From NCBI RefSeq assembly GCF_002994615.1, contig NZ_PVNK01000311.1:1-52211 (forward strand): a stretch of DNA of 52,211 nt, given 5' to 3'. This DNA is from Enhygromyxa salina (GTDB lineage Bacteria > Myxococcota_A > Polyangia > Nannocystales > Nannocystaceae). Under the pieces are notes generated by a model. It had not been told where the DNA came from and did not search any database. It worked only from the letters and a program-made list of their open reading frames with translations. This document shows positions 7,262-14,994 of the stretch, piece by piece. Made by a program: the position numbers and the translations under genes. The first letter of the stretch is position 1, and every line of letters begins with the position of its first letter.

Positions 7262-7969
7262 CTAAAAGCCCGGCGGGATCCTGCCGTGAAAACAGGTGAT
7301 CGTGTTGGGCTCGCGCCGCTTCGACCACAGCGCCTGGCGCGGGTCGTCGGGCGTGCCCTCCACGAGGCCCTCGTCCGTCGACCAGCTTGGGCGCTGGCCC
7401 GGCGCGAGGGTGTGGAGGCCGCTCTGGTAGAGGCCGATGATGTAGGTGTGTCCGGCCGCGCGGCAGTCGAAGAACTCGGTCCACCCGCGCGCGAAGGCGC
7501 GACCGCTGTCGGCACCAAAGGTCTCGCAGGTTCGAAACCACCACAGCGGCTGCTCGGCGCCGCGCATGCGCTCGCGGATCGCCCGGAGCGCGTCGTTGTG
7601 GGCGTGCTCGCGGTCGAGCGAGTCGATCCCGAGGGTCTCGCCGTCGATCTTCGCGCAGCCCCACTTGCCGTGGCCCCAGAATTGGACCTCGCCGATCGCC
7701 TCGTCGGCGCGGTGCTCGGCCAGCCAGGTCAGCGCGCGGGTCCAGTCCGGGAACCCGCGCCAGCCGTCGAGGCGCCCGAGCGCGCTGTAGAGCAGCCCGC
7801 CGACCTGCCACGACTGGGTCAGCCCCGGCCACGGGGCGCCATCGAGCATCCGTCCGGCCCGGCGCATGACGCGAGCTCCGAGGGTGTGCTTGGAGCTGCT
7901 GGCGCCGGGCTTGGGAAAGTCACCGACGCAGGTGTTGTCGTAGATCATCAGCCGCAGCGCTCGAGCCAC
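7262..7969 (-). CDS. Hypothetical protein with a clan-CD-like His/Cys arrangement
   Basis: 235 residues, no signal peptide. A hydrophobic strand ends in FWGHG (His100), and about 48 residues later another strand ends in FRTCETFG (Cys148) followed by a GRAFA helix. This strand-HG then strand-CET order is what caspase-like, CHAT and gingipain peptidases use for their catalytic His-Cys pair, and the CET(G) motif is characteristic of CHAT domains. Overall similarity to any one family is weak, so this is a fold-level guess. The gene is convergent with the lipoprotein gene (stops abut) and divergent from the kinase, with 29 bp between starts. Confidence 0.6.
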   Translation of the reverse strand: MARALRLMIYDNTCVGDFPKPGASSSKHTLGARVMRRAGRMLDGAPWPGLTQSWQVGGLLYSALGRLDGWRGFPDWTRALTWLAEHRADEAIGEVQFWGHGKWGCAKIDGETLGIDSLDREHAHNDALRAIRERMRGAEQPLWWFRTCETFGADSGRAFARGWTEFFDCRAAGHTYIIGLYQSGLHTLAPGQRPSWSTDEGLVEGTPDDPRQALWSKRREPNTITCFHGRIPPGF

Positions 7970-7998
7970 AGAGCAAGCATAGCCCCTACGATGCCCCC

Positions 7999-8889
7999 AT
8001 GACCCTCGGCCGAGCTCGGGACGCCGTGTTGACCCTCGTGGCCGAGCGCGTGGGTCGTCCGCGGCCCGCGTCGCTCGTGCGCCTCGATGGCCCGGGCGGG
8101 CCCGCGCGGGTGTTTGGCGTCGACGTCGAGCTGGGGGAGGGCGGCGCGCGGGCTGTCGTCGTCAAGTGCTTCGACTCGCCGCGGCTCTTCGCGCAAGAGC
8201 GCGACGCGCTCGGTCGGTGGCTCGACGTGACCGGTGAGCTCGGCGGCGCGCGAGTGCCTGCGCTGGTGGCCGTCGCGCCGTCCGAGCGCGCGCTGGTCTA
8301 CGCGCGGCTGCCCGGCGTCCGCCCCGAGCCCGCTGGAGCCGACGCCGACGCTCCCGCGATCCACCGCGCGGCCGGCCGCTTTCTCGCCGCGCTGCATCGC
8401 CTCGACATCCCCGATCGCGACCCCTTGCCGCTCGCCGAGGCGCTCGCTCGTCGCTATCGAAGCTGGGCCCGAGCCGTGGCCCAGATCGAGGGAGCTCTCG
8501 ACGCGGATCAGCAGCGACTGGTGGAGGAGCTCGCCCCGAGCGCGGCTTCGTTCGGGGCTGTCACTCGAGTGCCGTGCCACCGCGACTTCACCCCAGACAA
8601 CTGGCTGTGGGACGGTCGGCGCCTCGCGGTCATCGACTTCGAGCACGCGCGCCTCGATCTCGCGCTCGGCGATCTCGCCAAGTTGGCCGTCGAGTGGCCA
8701 GCGCGGCCGGAGCTCCGACTCGCGTTCTTCGCGGGCTACGGTCGCTCGCTGTCGGCCGCGGACGACACGCGCCTGCGCATCGTCGTTGCCCTGCATGGGC
8801 TCGCGAGCCTGGCTTGGGGGCTGCGCCACGGCGCTCCCCGCTTTGTCGCCGAGGGCCAGCGCGCGCTCGCGCTTGCAGCTTCGTGGTGA
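7999..8889 (+). CDS. Aminoglycoside phosphotransferase-family kinase (APH)
   Basis: 296 residues with the APH/choline-kinase fold: the N lobe contains VVVKCFDSPRLF with the ATP-contacting Lys, the catalytic loop is CHRDFTPDNWLWD (Asp about residue 195), and the metal-binding motif is VIDFEHARLD about 18 residues later. Such enzymes phosphorylate aminoglycosides, choline, homoserine, sugars or other small alcohols; the substrate is not predictable here and no resistance context is present. Cytoplasmic. The start is the first ATG, 29 bp from the divergent neighbour. Confidence 0.82.
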   Translation: MTLGRARDAVLTLVAERVGRPRPASLVRLDGPGGPARVFGVDVELGEGGARAVVVKCFDSPRLFAQERDALGRWLDVTGELGGARVPALVAVAPSERALVYARLPGVRPEPAGADADAPAIHRAAGRFLAALHRLDIPDRDPLPLAEALARRYRSWARAVAQIEGALDADQQRLVEELAPSAASFGAVTRVPCHRDFTPDNWLWDGRRLAVIDFEHARLDLALGDLAKLAVEWPARPELRLAFFAGYGRSLSAADDTRLRIVVALHGLASLAWGLRHGAPRFVAEGQRALALAASW

Positions 8890-9119
8890 CGGACGACACC
8901 GAGTACCACTGCAACCTGGAATGAACTGCGTTGAACTCGCGGGTCTCTTCAGGTTTTTACCTTCGAGTCTGCTGGGCGACCCAGACCCCGTGCACGGTTT
9001 TTCGTACGCTGGGTAGCTGTCTTCACCCTAGCTATGTGGGTAAAAGACCACAAAAAACCGACTTTCCTGTTGCATTATCGGAGGCAGACCTGCATAGACT
9101 GACACCCGTGAACTTTTGC
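8890..9119. other. 230-bp AT-richer intergenic region
   Basis: No gene is supported. The stretch is unusually AT-rich for this window (runs such as GGTTTTTAC and AAAAAACCGAC) and precedes the DUF1592/DUF1552 operon, so it probably holds that promoter. No confident -35/-10 pair or operator was identified. Confidence 0.5.
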
Positions 9120-10802
9120 ATGTCTTTGAGCTCGGGCGTAGTCAGCTGCCTGAGCGCGCTCTTGCTCGTAACCGCGCCTGGGTGCAAGAGCAACGGCAGC
9201 TCCGCCGACGGCGACGACACGGGGACCGACGGCGATGGGACGGATACCGGTGAGGACGGCGGAGACGAGGATGCATACATCCCCCCGCCCGGCGGCATGC
9301 GCCGCCTCCTCGATTACCAGTATCTCAACACGATCGAGTACATGTTCGGGCCCGAGGCGGCGGCGGTCGCCAACCCGCCGGTCGATCCCTCGCTCCACGG
9401 CTACACCTCGATCGGGGCCGCGCAGATCTCCCCGGCGCTCGACCTCGTCGAGCTCTACGAGGCCTCGGCGCTGGCGATCGCCGACGCGGCGATCGCCAAC
9501 ATCAGCACGCTCGCGGGCATCGTCCCTTGCGTTCAGAGCTCGCCCGACCAGGCCTGCTACACGACCGTCGCCGAGACCCTCGGCCACCTCGCCTGGCGCC
9601 GCCCGCCGACCGCCGACGAGGTCGCCGCGATCGTCGAGATCGCGCTCGAGGCCGAGGCCTGGGGCGCGGGCGACTTCTACGCCGGGCTCAAGTACGAGAT
9701 CGTCCGGATCCTGCTCTCGCCCGACTTCATCTACGTGGTCGAGACCGGCGTCCAGGACGACGGCGAGCCCGGGGTGTACTGGCTGACCGGGTCCGAGGTC
9801 GTGACCCGCCTGTCGCTGCTCCTGATCGGCCGCACGCCCTCGCTGACCCTGCTCGAGTCGGCCGAGGCCGGCAACTACGACAGCCCCGACGCGGTCGAGA
9901 CCCTCGCCCGCGCGATGCTCGACGACACCCGCGCGCCCGAGGCCGTCTCGGAGTTCTTCGGCGAGTACCTCGCCCTCGACGACATCTCGGCCAAGGACAC
10001 CGAGGCGTTCCCGCTCTACAGCGTCGCGCTCGTCGACTCGATGGTCGAGGAGACCGAGCTGCTCCTGCGCGACGTGATCTGGACCCAAAACTCCGACTTT
10101 CGCGACTTCATCGAGGCCGACTACACCTTCATCGACAGCAAGCTCGCCGAGCTCTACGGCGTGCCGCCGCCCGAGAACGACTGGGACATGGTCATGCTCC
10201 CGGCCGAGCAGGCCCGCGCCGGGTTCATCTCCCACGCCAGCGTCCTGGCCCGCAACTCTCACGGCGCTGGCAACTCGACCACCCGCCGCGGCCTCTACAT
10301 TCAGCAGCGTCTGCTGTGCTTCGCGATCCCGCCGCCGCCGCCCGAGGTCAACCCGCAGCTGCCCGAGATCCCCGACGACACGCCGATGACCCTGCGCGAG
10401 CTGATGGAGACCCTCCACCTCGAGGTCGACTCCTGCGCCGACTGCCACCGACACATGGAGCCGCTCGGGTTCACGCTCGAGAACTACGACGCGCTCGGGG
10501 CCTGGCGTACGCAGGAACAAAACGGCCTCCCGATCGACGCGGTCGCCGAGTACGGCGACTACGGGGTGCTCGAGAACGCCGCCGACCTCGCGGCCAACGT
10601 CGCCATGGATCCGCGCCTCGGCGAGTGCATTGTCAACAACATCATCCGCTTCGGCCGCGGCAGCCTCGAGAACCCGAGCAACGAGAGCGAGCAGCTCGCC
10701 GATCTCTACGGCGCGTTCGAGAGCTCCAACTACCGCTTTCAGGAGCTGCTGGTCGCGTTCGTGACCAGCGAGCTGTTCTTGCAGGTCGGGGAGCCCAAGT
10801 AG
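9120..10802 (+). CDS. DUF1592/DUF1588/DUF1585 (PSD/PSCyt) lipoprotein
   Basis: About 560 residues. The N terminus is a lipoprotein signal (SALLLVTAPGC) and a Gly/Asp/Thr linker. The body matches the planctomycete/myxobacterial series DUF1592, DUF1588, DUF1585, beginning with the N-terminal MRRLLDYQYLNTIEYMFG motif and including a single c-type haem motif CADCH followed by MEPLGFTLENYDALG at about residue 440. These proteins are always paired with DUF1552 partners, as here (15 bp downstream), and are thought to be extracytoplasmic redox or assembly proteins; the reaction is unknown. The start is uncertain: GTG at 9108 and ATG at 9120 are both possible. Confidence 0.85.
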   Translation: MSLSSGVVSCLSALLLVTAPGCKSNGSSADGDDTGTDGDGTDTGEDGGDEDAYIPPPGGMRRLLDYQYLNTIEYMFGPEAAAVANPPVDPSLHGYTSIGAAQISPALDLVELYEASALAIADAAIANISTLAGIVPCVQSSPDQACYTTVAETLGHLAWRRPPTADEVAAIVEIALEAEAWGAGDFYAGLKYEIVRILLSPDFIYVVETGVQDDGEPGVYWLTGSEVVTRLSLLLIGRTPSLTLLESAEAGNYDSPDAVETLARAMLDDTRAPEAVSEFFGEYLALDDISAKDTEAFPLYSVALVDSMVEETELLLRDVIWTQNSDFRDFIEADYTFIDSKLAELYGVPPPENDWDMVMLPAEQARAGFISHASVLARNSHGAGNSTTRRGLYIQQRLLCFAIPPPPPEVNPQLPEIPDDTPMTLRELMETLHLEVDSCADCHRHMEPLGFTLENYDALGAWRTQEQNGLPIDAVAEYGDYGVLENAADLAANVAMDPRLGECIVNNIIRFGRGSLENPSNESEQLADLYGAFESSNYRFQELLVAFVTSELFLQVGEPK

Positions 10803-10817
10803 GAAGGACAGCAAGCC

Positions 10818-12221
10818 ATGCGCAAGCACCTCAAACGCCGAACCTTCCTCCGTGGCGCCCTCGGTGGCGGCATCGCCAGCATCGCCTTGCCGCCGCTCGA
10901 CGCGATGATGAACCTCGAGCAGACCGCGTTCGCCGACGGCAGCAGCCAGCCGCGTCGCTACGTCTCGTGGTTCCGCGGCAACGGCTTCATCCTCGATCGC
11001 TTCGAGCCGATCGGGGCGGGCGCCGACTGGCAGCTCAACGACCACATGACGCCGCTCGCCGGGGTCAAGGACTACCTCAACGTCGTCACCGGCCTGACCA
11101 ACCGCTGCAAGGAGACCATCACCCATCACGAGGGCATGACGGTCTTCAACGGCTACACCATGGTCGACATCGGCCAGGGCCAGGGCTTCTTCTCGAACTC
11201 TGGCGGGCCGACGATCGACGTGTTGATCTCCGACGCCCTCGCCGGTCAGACGCCGATCGCCAGCGTCCACCTTGGCGCGTCCAAGGCCCAGAGCCCCGCC
11301 GACGAGGGCACCACGATGCACAACCTCTCGCATCGCGGTCACCTTCAGCCCAACGCCGCGATCACCAACCCCAGCGCCGCGTGGCAGTCGCTGTTTGGCT
11401 CGTTCGTCCAGCCCAAGGATGACCGCGAGCTACGCCTGCACATCCTCGACTCGGTCAAGGGCGAGGTCTCGACCCTGCAGTCGCGGCTCGGCGCCGAGGA
11501 CAAGGTCCGGCTCGAGGCTCACCTCGACAGCATCGCCGCGCTCGAGGCCAAGCTCATGACCGCGACCCCGGTCTGCGAGCTGCCGATGGACCCGATGTTC
11601 GACAACAGCGACGCGGTCAACAACGAGCAGCTGACCCTCGTCAACGAGCTGATGAGCGACCTCCTCTGCTACGCGTTCAGCTGCGACCTGACCCGCGTGG
11701 CCACGATGCTCTTCCTCGAGGGCGCCGCCGAGCCCTCGCTCGGCGAGGTCCCGGGCAACGACAGCTCGTGGCACCAGTACAGCCACAACGTCAACAGCTG
11801 GGACGTCGGCGGCCCCTTCGACAATGGCCAGTATTATTTGATGGAGCGCTTTGGCTACCTGCTGACCAAGATGCGCGACACGATCGAGTTCGACGGCACC
11901 AACTTGCTCGACAACTCGATCGTGCTCATGAGCAGCGACGCCTCCGACGGCTCGGTCCACTCGATCCAGCGCCACCCCATGATCCTCGCCGGGGCGGGCG
12001 GCGGCTACCTCAAGTATCCCGGCATCCACTACCAGCCCGAGCCGCTGTCGGGGAACTACAGCCACGGCAGCCACCCCGGGCCGACCAGCGGCAACACGAC
12101 TGACGTGCTCATGTCGATCATGCGCGCCTTTGACGACAGCGTGTCGTGGATCGGCGAGCAGCCCAACGACCAAGGCGAGGGCGCCGGCTCTGGGACCCCG
12201 CTGACCGAGATCCTGGCCTGA
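10818..12221 (+). CDS. DUF1552 family protein, Tat-exported
   Basis: 467 residues. The N terminus has a twin-arginine signal (RRTFLRGALGGG), so it is exported folded. The body is a DUF1552 protein with recognisable stretches YVSWFRGNGF, HHEGMTVFNGY and SWHQYSHN, and an alkaline-phosphatase/sulfatase-like flavour near MSSDASDG. A ribosome binding site AAGGA lies 10 nt before the ATG. It forms a two-gene operon with the preceding DUF1592-type gene, and the pair is conserved across Planctomycetes and Myxococcota. Function not established. Confidence 0.88.
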   Translation: MRKHLKRRTFLRGALGGGIASIALPPLDAMMNLEQTAFADGSSQPRRYVSWFRGNGFILDRFEPIGAGADWQLNDHMTPLAGVKDYLNVVTGLTNRCKETITHHEGMTVFNGYTMVDIGQGQGFFSNSGGPTIDVLISDALAGQTPIASVHLGASKAQSPADEGTTMHNLSHRGHLQPNAAITNPSAAWQSLFGSFVQPKDDRELRLHILDSVKGEVSTLQSRLGAEDKVRLEAHLDSIAALEAKLMTATPVCELPMDPMFDNSDAVNNEQLTLVNELMSDLLCYAFSCDLTRVATMLFLEGAAEPSLGEVPGNDSSWHQYSHNVNSWDVGGPFDNGQYYLMERFGYLLTKMRDTIEFDGTNLLDNSIVLMSSDASDGSVHSIQRHPMILAGAGGGYLKYPGIHYQPEPLSGNYSHGSHPGPTSGNTTDVLMSIMRAFDDSVSWIGEQPNDQGEGAGSGTPLTEILA

Positions 12222-12235
12222 AGGGGGTGGACCCG

Positions 12236-12294
12236 CGGGGGTCCGAGGACGCCTCTTGCTGGAATTGCCCGCGCGGGGGGCGTTCCTCGGACGC
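12236..12294. terminator. Inverted repeat after the DUF1552 operon
   Basis: GTCCGAGGACGCC and GGCGTTCCTCGGAC form a long stem with a one-base bulge about 25 nt apart, immediately after the operon stop. There is no clear U tract, so it may be a factor-assisted terminator or a REP-like structure and not a classical intrinsic terminator. Confidence 0.45.
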
Positions 12295-12317
12295 AGGAAA
12301 CAAGTATTCGAGCACGG

Positions 12318-12436
12318 GTCTCGAGCCCCCTTTAGGGGGCCACGCATCCCGTTGCAGGGCTCATGAAAGCCCACCGAGGGAGGGAGCGCAGCGACCGAGC
12401 GACCGGCCGCTTGCGGCCGTGCGTGGCAAAGTGCAG
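12318..12436 (-). repeat. Inverted relative of the 129-bp contig-start repeat
   Basis: Read on the minus strand this begins CTGCACTTTGCCACGCAC, passes through a GTCGCTCG...TCGGTGGGCT segment and a CATGAGCCCTGCAA segment, and ends in GTGGCCCCCTAAAGGGGGC, matching the units at 1-258 block by block with about 80-85 percent identity by eye. It lies between two convergent genes. Confidence 0.85.
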
Positions 12437-12451
12437 GCCGGCCGCGGGGGT

Positions 12452-13417
12452 CTAAAACAGCTCAGCGAGGCGCTGGATCGACAGCGGTGAGCAGCCCTCG
12501 GCCTTGTTGTTGACGATCAGGTACGAGGGCTTGCTCGTGGTTGAGATCATCTGCGCGTAGGCCCGGCGCACGCTCGGGTTCTCGTCGACGAGGCGGTTGA
12601 AGGGCGCGTAGGCCCCGCGGCCGGACTCGTAGTTGTGGTGGCGCGCCAGCATCCAGCGCATGACCAGGGCCGGGCGATCGGCGCCGCCGCTTCGCGCCCA
12701 CTGCTCGTGGATCGTTGGCATCCGGGGGAGCTCGGCGACGCAGTGGGTCGCGCCGACGCTGTCGAGCGCGCGCATGTAGTGGGGCGTGAACAGGTCCGGG
12801 TTGCGGATCTCGACGGCGTACTGCGGGCCCTTGGGCAGCGCGCCGAGGAAGCTCCCGAGCCGGTGGGCGAAGCTCTTGGCCCCGCCGGGCACGTGCTGGG
12901 GCGGGAACTGAAACAGCAAGACGCCGCCGTGGCGCCCGAGCCCGCGCATGAAGGGCTCGACCACGACCTCGGTCGCGTACTGCGGCTCGAGGAACAGCTC
13001 GTTGCGCTGGCCCGCGCGGCTGCGGTTCCAGGAGCGCTCGGAAAACTTGACCGTCGTGCACTCGGCGTGGGCTTTGACCAGGAGGCGAAAGTCCTCGGGC
13101 AGGTCGGTGGTCAGCGCCTCGAGCTCCTGTGCGCTCATCGGGCCGTAGTAGGTGCGGTCGAGCCCGACCGTGCGAAACAGCGGGTGGCGGGCGTAGATCG
13201 GCAAGCCCTGGCGCGCGATCACGCGCTTGCTGGCCGCGCGGTCCCAGACCAGATCCGTCCAGCCCGTGAAGCTCCACGACGAGGTGCCCATGCGCAGATG
13301 CTGCGGGAGCCTGCGGCCGAGCTCCTCGATCTGCGCGGACAGCTCGGCCAGCCCCAGCTTGCTTCGACCCGCGGGCGGCGTGGCTTCGGCCCCGAACAGG
13401 TCGAGCTGACGGCTCAC
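12452..13417 (-). CDS. DUF72 family protein
   Basis: 321 residues with a TIM-barrel-like DUF72 pattern: MGTSSWSFTGWTDLVWD near residue 43, YYGPMSAQELEALTTDLPEDF, a basic helix containing VKAHAECTT, then LLFQFPPQ, YAVEIRNPDLF and, near the end, YLIVNNKAEG. DUF72 proteins are widespread and lack an agreed activity. The GTG start at 13417 overlaps the TGA of the upstream gene as GTGA, indicating translational coupling. The longer frame upstream is only a shadow of the neighbour. Confidence 0.85.
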   Translation of the reverse strand: MSRQLDLFGAEATPPAGRSKLGLAELSAQIEELGRRLPQHLRMGTSSWSFTGWTDLVWDRAASKRVIARQGLPIYARHPLFRTVGLDRTYYGPMSAQELEALTTDLPEDFRLLVKAHAECTTVKFSERSWNRSRAGQRNELFLEPQYATEVVVEPFMRGLGRHGGVLLFQFPPQHVPGGAKSFAHRLGSFLGALPKGPQYAVEIRNPDLFTPHYMRALDSVGATHCVAELPRMPTIHEQWARSGGADRPALVMRWMLARHHNYESGRGAYAPFNRLVDENPSVRRAYAQMISTTSKPSYLIVNNKAEGCSPLSIQRLAELF

Positions 13418-13926
13418 GGCGGCAGCATAGCCGAGGTGTGGTCGTGGACGATCTCCCAGCGGTCTGCGTGGCGCTCGAGGATGACCGAGAACACGCCCGC
13501 GCCGGCCTCGGGGGTGTCGCTGAGGGCCCAGCGACCGAGCACGACCGCGGCGTCCTGGCAGCGGCCGAGCGCGCGGACGTCGAGGATCTCGAAGCCCAGC
13601 GTGCCCATGGTCTCGCGGGCCTCGCCGTAGCGGGCGCGGTACTTGTCGCGGGTCTCGGCGAAGCCCTGGCGGATCTTGGCGCCCGAGGTGAACAGCAGCG
13701 CGTCGGACTCCTCGTAGCCCGCGAGGTAGCCGTCGAGATCGCCGGCGTTCCAGGCCTCGCGCTGGCTGTCGAGGACCGCGACGATCGCGGCTTCGTCGTA
13801 GGTGGCGGCGCAGTCGGGTTGGGGCGAGGGCGGGGGGTCCGCGTGGGCGCAGGCGGCGAGGATCGGGACCAGCGCTCCGAGCGAGGTGATGGTCGTCCGC
13901 CGTCCGTGTATGATGCGCGCGCTCAT
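13414..13926 (-). CDS. DUF4440/SnoaL-like lipoprotein
   Basis: 170 residues. The N terminus has a hydrophobic run ending ILAAC (lipobox), then a short Pro-rich spacer. The remainder is an NTF2-like DUF4440 domain: VLDSQREAWNAGDLDGYLAGYEESDALLF, then YGEARETMGTL and a C-terminal VILERHADRWEIVHDHTS. Members bind or isomerise small molecules; many lack a known activity. It is the first gene of a two-gene unit with the DUF72 protein. Its ATG overlaps the ATG of the divergent membrane protein gene within one CATG. Confidence 0.8.
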   Translation of the reverse strand: MSARIIHGRRTTITSLGALVPILAACAHADPPPSPQPDCAATYDEAAIVAVLDSQREAWNAGDLDGYLAGYEESDALLFTSGAKIRQGFAETRDKYRARYGEARETMGTLGFEILDVRALGRCQDAAVVLGRWALSDTPEAGAGVFSVILERHADRWEIVHDHTSAMLPP

Positions 13927-14323
13927 GAGCAAGAAGGTGCCAGAGAACACGCGGCTGCGTCCGCGCGAGCTGTTCTTCATCTTCCTCGGGGTCGGGACCG
14001 GGGCCGCGCTGGCGGTGCTGTGGTTTCGGCTCGTGCCCGAGCTGATGGCGCACAAGGGGCTCGGCGCGGAGGCGCTCAGCGGGCTCGGGAGCGTGGTCAT
14101 GCACCCCGCGTTTCAGGGCGCCGTGTTGGTGAGCGGCGCGGTGGTGCTGGCCGCGGGGGTCGCAACGCGGACCGGGAGCGGGAAGGACAAGGCGACGTGG
14201 ATCTTGGCGGCGGGGTCGGTCGCGATGTTTGGGATGCTGATGCTGAGCGTCAACGCGCTGTACGATCCGGTGTTTTTGGATCCGGACGCGGATGTGGGGG
14301 CGGATGACGACTGGGAGGACTGA
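13925..14323 (+). CDS. Small inner-membrane protein, two to three helices
   Basis: 132 residues. Hydrophobic segments at about 14-36, 55-78 and 92-108 are predicted to span the membrane, and the C-terminal tail is very acidic (DPDADVGADDDWED). No family is recognised. The first candidate start MSKKVPENTRLRPREL shares its ATG with the reverse-strand start of the DUF4440 gene; an ATG 15 nt upstream (MMRAL...) is an alternative. If both starts are right the two promoters must each lie inside the other gene. Confidence 0.65.
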   Translation: MSKKVPENTRLRPRELFFIFLGVGTGAALAVLWFRLVPELMAHKGLGAEALSGLGSVVMHPAFQGAVLVSGAVVLAAGVATRTGSGKDKATWILAAGSVAMFGMLMLSVNALYDPVFLDPDADVGADDDWED

Positions 14324-14403
14324 GCGGGGAGCGCGCGTGAGCTTGGTGGGGGCGGAATTGGCTTGCGAGGAGCGGGGAGCGGTGGTAGGGAGATCGGCCG
14401 CAA

Positions 14404-14476
14404 GCGGGAGTAACTCAGTTGGTAGAGTGTCAGCTTCCCAAGCTGAATGTCGCGGGTTCGAATCCCGTCTCCCGCT
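14404..14476 (+). tRNA. tRNA-Gly (anticodon CCC)
   Basis: 73 nt with perfect acceptor GCGGGAG/CTCCCGC, D arm CTCAGTTGGTAGAG, anticodon stem TCAGC/GCTGA with loop TTCCCAA, and T arm CGGG-TTCGAAT-CCCG. CCA is not encoded. It decodes GGG. It marks the left flank of the accessory region, and tRNA-Gly genes are common integration sites, but no repeat of its 3' end was found on the far side. Confidence 0.93.
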
Positions 14477-14485
14477 CTCGAATTT

Positions 14486-14517
14486 CGGCGTTCTACAAGG
14501 GGTAGGACGCCGTTTTT
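14486..14517 (+). terminator. Intrinsic terminator after tRNA-Gly
   Basis: CGGCGTTCT and AGGACGCCG form a stem with a 9-nt loop and are followed directly by TTTTT. It sits 10 bp after the tRNA, as expected for ending tRNA transcription. Confidence 0.85.
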
Positions 14518-14994
14518 GAATTCATGGCCCGAAGCGGTGCCGCCATGGTGCCGTGCGGTGTTCGCACCGGTTCTGGGTGTGGTTTCTCGGGGGCGATTCG
14601 GTCGATCACCTGCCGACGAAGTGACCCACCGAGCGCAGCGAGCCGACCTCGCCATCCTCGTTGGGGAACGCGAGCGGCCCCTTGGCCCACGTCCGACGTT
14701 GCTCTCGCAGCGCGCGGATCGTGTCCCAACTGAGCGGTGTAAATGAGCACCAGGTTGCGCGCATTGCGCCAAGCGAAAAACGACAAATGGCGGTGGGGGG
14801 GCGCGGGGCGGTGGGGGGGCGCGAAGTCGAGCCCGAGTGGACTCAAAGGGGCCTTCAGAGGCGCGCGAGAGCAGTGTAGCGCAAGGGTTGCGCGCATTGC
14901 GCTGCTGGACTGATGCTCGTGAGCGGAAAAGAGGCCGGACTTTGGAGCAACTCAGCTGTTCCGCACACAGACTACGGGGGCGGGGGTCACGAGC
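14518..14994. other. 477 bp without a supported gene, island left flank
   Basis: Several short open frames exist on both strands but none has plausible composition, a ribosome binding site or a recognisable motif. The 17-mer GGTTGCGCGCATTGCGC occurs twice, near 14751 and 14886. The stretch lies between the tRNA-Gly terminator and the CBS-HEPN gene and could be remnant junction DNA. Confidence 0.6.

Noticed and set aside
12452..14104. 550-codon fusion of DUF72 with an upstream domain
   Set aside because: The upstream part is a shadow of the DUF4440 gene; the GTGA overlap at 13414-13417 shows two separate genes.
14404..14476. tRNA-Gly as proven integration site of the island
   Set aside because: No duplicated 3' tRNA segment and no integrase gene were found in the window, so attachment-site use is not supported.
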